Shown here piece by piece: positions 59,601 to 64,000 of a DNA stretch of 64,000 nt. The notes beneath the pieces were generated by a model. It saw only the letters and a program-made list of their open reading frames with translations. It had not been told where the DNA came from and searched no databases. Source of the stretch: Paenibacillus ferrarius. GTDB lineage: Bacteria; Bacillota; Bacilli; Paenibacillales; NBRC-103111. Position 1 is the first letter of the stretch. Every line of letters begins with the position of its first letter. The position numbers and the translations under genes were made by a program. Location of the stretch: contig NZ_MBTG01000030.1 of assembly GCF_002027705.1 (NCBI RefSeq), forward strand, positions 17,557 through 81,556, written 5' to 3'.

Positions 59601-60528
59601 TCCTTTTAACCAAAGGGATTATAAAGATGTTGTTGTCCCTTCCAAAATTGGATCAATGACGTTGAAGTATGATAGCAACATAGTGCATGATGCATGGAGA
59701 TACCTAACTGTGTATCAATATACACCTTTCGAAGATCCAAACGGATCCGGTATCTATCTGCCTAAGTGGAAAAACATCGGCGGTAAAGTAGATCCAAGCA
59801 AGAATACAATCACTGTACCTGTTGATTCCTTCGGATATTACCAAGTCATGTATATGGATAATAGCTTTAATGATGTAACTAATCATCCGTGGGGTAGAAA
59901 TGACCTCGATATTCTGTATTCCAAAGGATATATGGACGGAAAAACGGATGGTTTGTTCATGCCGAACGATGCCATTACACGTGGCGAATTCGTAAGTATG
60001 CTTGTTGATATTTTCAATATCCCTTTAAGAAATTCAGATATTGAAGAGAACTCAGTATTCCAGAACCAAACAGGGACTTTCCTGGATGTTCAAAAAGGTT
60101 ACAGCCTTCCAGGCAGTAATAATGGTCGATTGTTTGATTATCAGCATATAGAAGCTGCTGCAAGAGCGGGAATTGTACGTGGAAATGCTAATGGACTATT
60201 CTTGCCTAACAATTCACTTACTCGTCAAGACGCGGCAGTTATGATCGCCCGTGCTGGCGATATGAAAATGACAAGCGATGAAGCAAAAGCTTTAGCGAGT
60301 TTGAAAAAAATATTTACTGATGCGGATATTGAGCATATGGAACTGTATGCAGTGCCAGCAATTGAAGCAGTTTATAAAGCTAAATTCATTGAAGGTATCG
60401 AAAATGCATTGTTAACAGGTCAGAAGAAAGCAACCTATCGTTTCGACGCTCGTGAAACATTCACTCGTGCGCAAGCTGCCGCAGTAGCGGTACGTGTATT
60501 GAAACAACAAGGCATTATTCCAAAATGA
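56653..60528 (+). CDS. Large SLH-domain surface protein with C-terminal anchors
   Basis: 1291 residues from a TTG start with AGGAGGAAC upstream. A signal peptide runs to about residue 29 (ASA-A). The long middle part (about 30-1075) is Thr/Asn/Ser-rich and reads as successive Ig-like or bacterial beta-sandwich modules with no catalytic motif I can name. Three SLH-like domains end the protein, from about residue 1078: NDLDILYSKGYMDGKTDG, IEAAARAGIVRGNANG and VPAIEAVYKAKFIEG with TRAQAAAVAVRVL. The third is the most divergent. Likely a cell-surface structural or adhesive protein held by the pyruvylated wall polymer. Just two Cys are visible, close together (CDLAGSTAPC). Confidence 0.85.
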   Translation: MKLLNKKWASLMLIMTLLISVLPTMTASAAGTITVTNLYTVDFAAAPPNNAYNDALVDRFTQSPITVNVTINGITKDQINSVYYQVINENTGQITTNTTNKPVVNPNNSSEIYFQGVNLTEGKNIITVKYGQTGGIVSNPAYAYYTPVSNIAGLKFNDDSFVDGGMYPTHGPYTGINITGSANNASDIEATLGGTVYQRSAFASGLFTFVTNTGRSTDIEFNPGDNKVTFAARNQSNFFTTERSFTYDNGKAFAYNTQAKLLGTASYSKLVDNPIFETTTPSVKDIDFQTDIKIHGTVSNYVYVDIYSTAGNNYRYYLLGNSQLNKPKLSDNTTFAPDLTVANPHPYSMSEPYRIYNFKGQLPVNVDKSTQELYFVFTDVNGATSTSRYIYSYVDKDQPYVSKVNILRTVPGGGGSYESTLSEGGSTQITNFPADLKIYTNTQADQVKVEINGALYNSGSVTNGIYPVASSLTQLSLSGITDGPVVMRITPLKGGNTYAAGVKQYNLVITSAPYVILNKIYNAMVVNSASKLTCDLAGSTAPCISGRIINISSPADYDSIVYKVNGIEVKPLSTYLPKDKNGEFVIQDFTDPSKPAGSNQIFGKDGKYTLTIELKVAGRLVTTTTMEIFVLSDNVPSVDSLQPFEADPLNPEFIKDKALPDTYVTKATQVKIIGKVINSVVAAPGSVAGAVLYLRKAPMTIPGDGRIALTPAGQAVFDTGTYFSMTEFGQYVFELIATNTTSGTTANKLLTITREPAPYTFFHPSSKQIIKNNKGVDQANINQNYFMIELEAAQADSVLFGKEAAIYDKVTKHFFYEAKNLKTGANEIKFTVNRGTSKMNGSIVLFNTNVTMVGAQIKAPLTNSMKIFDNDIQLTFPKDTKLMRYDRNNSTQYVSADRQILFGIASNDDGRVDRTEGVDAVENKNGMIALAELTGRFRPASKRYWIDAGIIKPDANSTDSTLQEAYMGSGYLPNLINGGTARPPFNQRDYKDVVVPSKIGSMTLKYDSNIVHDAWRYLTVYQYTPFEDPNGSGIYLPKWKNIGGKVDPSKNTITVPVDSFGYYQVMYMDNSFNDVTNHPWGRNDLDILYSKGYMDGKTDGLFMPNDAITRGEFVSMLVDIFNIPLRNSDIEENSVFQNQTGTFLDVQKGYSLPGSNNGRLFDYQHIEAAARAGIVRGNANGLFLPNNSLTRQDAAVMIARAGDMKMTSDEAKALASLKKIFTDADIEHMELYAVPAIEAVYKAKFIEGIENALLTGQKKATYRFDARETFTRAQAAAVAVRVLKQQGIIPK

Positions 60529-60539
60529 TAGCAAGACCA

Positions 60540-60568
60540 AAAGACCGCCCTATGGGCGGTCTTTGTTT
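60540..60568 (+). terminator. Terminator after the large SLH protein
   Basis: AAAGACCGCCC, TAT loop, GGGCGGTCTTT, then GTTT: a perfect stem with a short T-tract. Confidence 0.9.
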
Positions 60569-60917
60569 ATAGAGAAACCTTTGTCTTCTATAAGACATGG
60601 GTTTCTTTTATTTTCATTCATTCAGGATAATTTAAGCTAATTTTTAGTAACCATTCAGGTTCTCTACTTATTTACTTCACAAATGCTTTGTAATCTTATT
60701 TAGTAGGACATTGATTAAGAGAAAAACCAGATATACAGCGGCTTTACTGGAAATTTCTTATCAATGAAAAAATGAATAGAGTATCGTATACTAAGTTTGT
60801 AGCCGAGATGATAGACGAGAAGATATACGATAATCTATCACAAGATTCAAACGTCGCCCCGTTGGTTATAAGTTTTTATAACAAAAACTTTAAAATATTA
60901 GGAGGAAACAAACTTTT
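60569..60917 (+). promoter_or_regulatory. Upstream region of the S-layer gene
   Basis: A 349-base AT-rich gap. Possible promoters are TTGATT (60711-60716) with TATACA (60732-60737) at 15 nt, and TATACT (60787-60792) with no good -35. A perfect hairpin GTTATAA-GTTT-TTATAAC (60865-60882) lies about 18 bases before the AGGAGG site. A long leader with a 5' or pre-ribosome-site hairpin would suit a highly expressed, stable mRNA. No gene is visible. Confidence 0.45.
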
Positions 60918-63900
60918 ATGAAAAAAACATTATCCGTCGTTCTTACGTCCGCCATGGCACTTTCCATGTTCTCATCGGTCGCTTTCGGTAAAACATCCGC
61001 TGATTTCACGGATTTGAAAGATCTTGATGCAGCAACACAAGCGAAATTCGATGCGATGATCTCCGCTGGTATCTTTGACGGCGTGACGGACACAACATTT
61101 GGTCTGAAAGACGAAATGAACCGCGCACAATTTGCTAAAGTAGCCGCTTTGATCATGGGTCTTGATGTGAACAAAGACTTGAAAACATCGTCCTTCTCGG
61201 ACGTTAGTGTAACCGATGAAGCGAATGGTTATGCACTTCCGTACATCGAAGCTTTGAAAACAGCAGGTGTTACAGATGGTTATGCAGAAGGTCAATACAA
61301 CCCAGCTGGTAAAGTAACTAAAGAACAATTAGCTACATTCTTAGTACGTGTTCTTGGCCAAGATGACGTGGCAAAAGCGAAAACAGGCACAGACACAACG
61401 GTGTCTGGCTGGGCACAAGGTTATGTTGCCCTTGCTCTTGAATTGAAACTTCTGGCGAACGGCACTGACGGCACGTTTGGTGGTCAAGCTAACGCAACAC
61501 GTGATCTTCTATTAACAGGTGCTTATGAAGCGAAACAACAATATGTACCAGCTGGCAAAGTATCCATGACAGGCGCGAAAGCAACTGGCGTGCAAAAAGT
61601 AGAAGTAACGTTCAATAAACCGGTTGACACTGAAAAAGCTAAATTGTCCTTGAAAAAAGGTACAGCAGATGTGGCAACAACTGTAGCATTCGCAGCTGAC
61701 AAAAAATCCGCTGTCTTAACATTGACAGATGCAAAAATCAGCAATGGCGAGTACAAAGTAAGCATGAGCGGTATTGATGAAGCGACTGTTGATAAAACAA
61801 CAGCTACGTTCACAGGTCAAGATGAAGTGCTGCAAAAAATTGATTTTGTTAATGCCGGCGACACCATTGCCTACACGGACAAAGTCATCGTAAAAGCAAA
61901 AGCCGTGAACCAATACGGTGAAGCAGCTTCCACCAATGCAGGTTCTTACAATGTATACACATCTGCAGCTAGTTTCACGAAGATTGCTAAAGATGCTGAT
62001 GGTACCCTGTTGATTACGCTAAATACCAAAACAAATGATACAACACAAGGCGTTTCTGTTATCCCTGTAACGATCGTAAACAATGACAGCCACATCACAG
62101 TAACGAAAAACTTCAAGCTGGGTACACAACCGATCTTAACGAAGCTTGAACTAGGCCAAGCCCGTTACTCCGTAGGCACAGCATTGAACGGCAAAGGCGA
62201 GAACGTGAAATATGACCTGAACCTATACGATCAATACGGCGGTTCTATTGCTTATAACTCCTTAAGTGATTACAGTGCAACAACGCTGATCTGGAATGAC
62301 TTTATCGACAGCAAAGATGTTACCTATGAGATCGAAGATAACGGCAATGATATTCCGGAAGTGAAAATCTCACTGATCAATGATCTGGATAAAGCTGGCG
62401 ATTTCAACTTCACAGTGTTTAACCAAGCGGCAACAGCGACAGGTAAAATCACGGTGAATTCAGCTAAAGTAGCGAACAAAATTGCTATTGGCGACTTGAA
62501 CGATGTGATTGCAGCTGGAGATAAAGATATCTACGTTCCAGTGATCGCTTATGATGCTCAAGGCAACCAATTGAGCACAGAAGACCTGACTAGCGAACAA
62601 AACGTAAAACGGATCTCTGTATCGCTTTCTGGCGCTGTTGGCGACAATAACGCAACAAGCGTTTCGATCGAAGATTCCGGCGAGCACAAAGGCAGCATTA
62701 AACTGCATGAAGTAAAAGCTAACGCTAAAGGAGCAGTTTCCATCACAGCGGTAATTGCAACAGCCAATGCAAGCAGCACAGCAACCAAAACGTATACGGT
62801 ATCTGATGCACGTGTACCTGATCACTTTAAAGAGGTAACAGCACCATCGAAATCAATCGTTCCTGGTGGCGAGTCGAAGTTTGAGTACAGCGTCATTGAC
62901 CAATACGGACAAGTATTGGATGATTCCTTGAACGTGAACACAACAACGGGTTATGTCGATGCAGCTGGCAGTCATTATACGGTTGAAGTAGGTGCGGTAA
63001 CGTCCAGCGCTGCGAACAACTCTTCATCCAATACTAATGCGTATGTCCTGGCGCCTGTCTATGGTAAATTAGACGGAGTGAAAGTCTATGACAACACAGG
63101 AGCAAACGACTTTAAGAAATTCAATGATGAGTTCAAATTTGTAACTACAGCAGCTGCGAAAGACGAGAAAGTGGAATTCACAGCACGCATCATGAAAACA
63201 ACACCGGGAGCAACTAGCCCAACTGAAATTGCTAAATTAACAAAAACAATGAATGTTGCTCAATCGACAGAAGACTTGACGTATGCCGTGAAAGAAGTTG
63301 GCTCCATCTTCAACACGCTTGATAGTGGCATCATTGATGCAGATCACCAATACGGAACTTCCTTGACGATTACCAAAGGCGAGCAGCTATCTGCCGCATC
63401 CAGTATGCTAGCCAAAGAAATCGAGATTACCGCTAAAAACGCCGCTGGCGACTTGGTTGAGCTTCCGGCTCAAATTACCCAAGTTACGTCTTCTAACAAC
63501 AGCGTAGCGCGTGTAGAGCTTGGTACAGGCGACAATGCAGGCAAAGCCTTCGTCATTGGTAACAAAGCAGGAACAGCGAACTTGAATGTATCCTTCAAAA
63601 CGATTAAAGGTGAAGTGAAACAAGCGACAATCCCTGTAACGGTGAAAGGCGACGCGATCGCTGTTAGCCAAATCACAGCAGAGGATTCCGCAACAGTAAC
63701 GAACGGCAGCAGCCCATTTGTTGCAGCTAAAATCAAAGTAACGGATAGCTATGGTATTAAGTATGAGAAAGACGAAGTAGCGAAATACAACCATGTCTTA
63801 GGTCTGACGTTCGCTGCCAGCCATGTTAAAAACGGAACAGTTAGCATTAACCAATTTGGTGAGATCACAGCTAAACGCTCTGGTGACGCTGCAGTAACAT

Positions 63901-63962
63901 TTGATTTAACAACAACAGCTTCCAATGGGAAATCCGTTGTAACAGCAATCACAGTTAACTAA
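60918..63962 (+). CDS. S-layer protein with N-terminal SLH domains
   Basis: 1014 residues, ATG with AGGAGGAAA upstream. A signal peptide (MKKTLSVVLTSAMALSMFSS, cleaved near FG-K) is followed by three SLH domains over about residues 28-195 (SADFTDLKDLDAATQAKFDA, FSDVSVTDEANGYALPYIEA, SGWAQGYVALALELKLLANG). After a linker come several bacterial Ig-like domains, including repeated DQYG motifs (NQYGEAAST, DQYGGSIAY, DQYGQVLDD) and a late Big-2-like module near 850-1014. No Cys is visible after the signal peptide. Codon use is strongly biased (AAA, GAA, GGT/GGC, ACA), as for very abundant proteins. It is probably the main S-layer protein, bound to the CsaB-modified polymer. Confidence 0.9.
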   Translation: MKKTLSVVLTSAMALSMFSSVAFGKTSADFTDLKDLDAATQAKFDAMISAGIFDGVTDTTFGLKDEMNRAQFAKVAALIMGLDVNKDLKTSSFSDVSVTDEANGYALPYIEALKTAGVTDGYAEGQYNPAGKVTKEQLATFLVRVLGQDDVAKAKTGTDTTVSGWAQGYVALALELKLLANGTDGTFGGQANATRDLLLTGAYEAKQQYVPAGKVSMTGAKATGVQKVEVTFNKPVDTEKAKLSLKKGTADVATTVAFAADKKSAVLTLTDAKISNGEYKVSMSGIDEATVDKTTATFTGQDEVLQKIDFVNAGDTIAYTDKVIVKAKAVNQYGEAASTNAGSYNVYTSAASFTKIAKDADGTLLITLNTKTNDTTQGVSVIPVTIVNNDSHITVTKNFKLGTQPILTKLELGQARYSVGTALNGKGENVKYDLNLYDQYGGSIAYNSLSDYSATTLIWNDFIDSKDVTYEIEDNGNDIPEVKISLINDLDKAGDFNFTVFNQAATATGKITVNSAKVANKIAIGDLNDVIAAGDKDIYVPVIAYDAQGNQLSTEDLTSEQNVKRISVSLSGAVGDNNATSVSIEDSGEHKGSIKLHEVKANAKGAVSITAVIATANASSTATKTYTVSDARVPDHFKEVTAPSKSIVPGGESKFEYSVIDQYGQVLDDSLNVNTTTGYVDAAGSHYTVEVGAVTSSAANNSSSNTNAYVLAPVYGKLDGVKVYDNTGANDFKKFNDEFKFVTTAAAKDEKVEFTARIMKTTPGATSPTEIAKLTKTMNVAQSTEDLTYAVKEVGSIFNTLDSGIIDADHQYGTSLTITKGEQLSAASSMLAKEIEITAKNAAGDLVELPAQITQVTSSNNSVARVELGTGDNAGKAFVIGNKAGTANLNVSFKTIKGEVKQATIPVTVKGDAIAVSQITAEDSATVTNGSSPFVAAKIKVTDSYGIKYEKDEVAKYNHVLGLTFAASHVKNGTVSINQFGEITAKRSGDAAVTFDLTTTASNGKSVVTAITVN

Positions 63963-63971
63963 GATGTATTG

Positions 63972-64000
63972 AAAAAGAAGGCCCTTCGGGGTCTTCTTTT
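63972..64000 (+). terminator. Terminator of the S-layer gene, at the window edge
   Basis: AAAAGAAGGCCC, TTCG loop, GGGTCTTCTTTT: a stem with one mismatch that ends at the last base of the window. Confidence 0.85.

Noticed and set aside
1..64000. tRNA or rRNA genes
   Set aside because: No cloverleaf with a TTCGAATC-type arm or rRNA segment was recognised in the intergenic gaps.

Overview
The window looks like a chromosomal segment of a spore-forming, flagellated, S-layer-bearing member of the Paenibacillaceae (Firmicutes). The reasons are spoIIR, spoIID, spoIIQ and spoIIID, strong Shine-Dalgarno sites with frequent TTG/GTG starts, csaB plus SLH-domain proteins, a NuoEFG-less complex I operon of the kind seen in Paenibacillus, and the Bacillus-like order prfA-prmC-spoIIR-ywlC-mntP-ywlE-rpiB-ywlG-glyA-upp-mnaA-atp-ywzB-murA-spoIID-spoIIQ-spoIIID-mbl-flhO-flhP-fabZ. 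Almost every gene is on the + strand; only two genes (a regulator at about 9.9-11.1 kb and a 98-residue protein at 26.1 kb) are on the - strand.

Layout. 0-9.8 kb: the tail of a LuxR-type regulator, then translation and housekeeping genes (ychF, prfA, prmC), sporulation signalling (spoIIR), tRNA modification (ywlC), a Mn exporter (mntP), an arginine phosphatase (ywlE), and rpiB-ywlG-glyA behind what I read as a ZTP riboswitch with its own terminator. 9.8-16.4 kb: an accessory island that separates glyA from upp. It holds a regulator that fuses an excisionase-type HTH to a cytoplasmic solute-binding domain, two flavin-dependent monooxygenases of the NtaA/DszA type, and an amino-acid-type ABC importer (lipoprotein plus two permeases) with no ATPase gene. 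16.5-26 kb: upp, mnaA and the complete ATP synthase operon (atpZ-I-B-E-F-H-A-G-D-C). 26.7-37.2 kb: an 11-gene complex I operon nuoABCDHIJKLMN with no nuoE/F/G and a long Ala-rich extension on NuoC. 37.4-40 kb: an SLH-anchored subtilisin. 40-48.7 kb: ywzB, murA, spoIID, spoIIQ, spoIIID, mbl, flhO, flhP, a small EpuA-like gene and a CDP-alcohol phosphatidyltransferase. 48.8-51 kb: fabZ and a phosphohexomutase. 51.1-64 kb: a cell-surface locus with a DUF5693 membrane protein, csaB, a TagA-type glycosyltransferase, a TagO/WecA-type transferase, and two large SLH proteins. The second of these looks like the main S-layer protein.

How the genes connect. mnaA (ManNAc donor), the TagO-like initiator, the TagA-like transferase and CsaB (pyruvyl ketal on the wall polymer) together can build the pyruvylated secondary wall polymer that the SLH domains of the subtilisin and the two large surface proteins bind. 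atp and nuo supply respiratory energy. In the island the regulator probably senses a solute related to what the importer and monooxygenases handle, by analogy with sulfur-scavenging operons.

The most unusual signals are the HTH-solute-binding fusion and its ATPase-less island; a hairpin-plus-Shine-Dalgarno module repeated four times in tandem at exactly 39 nt between upp and mnaA and found again before atpD, atpC and nuoI with compensatory stem changes; the ZTP riboswitch on a pentose/one-carbon operon; the NuoC extension; an array of four imperfect palindromes before spoIID; and several unexplained perfect palindromes at promoters in the surface and energy loci. All functional calls come from reading the sequence; no database search was run.
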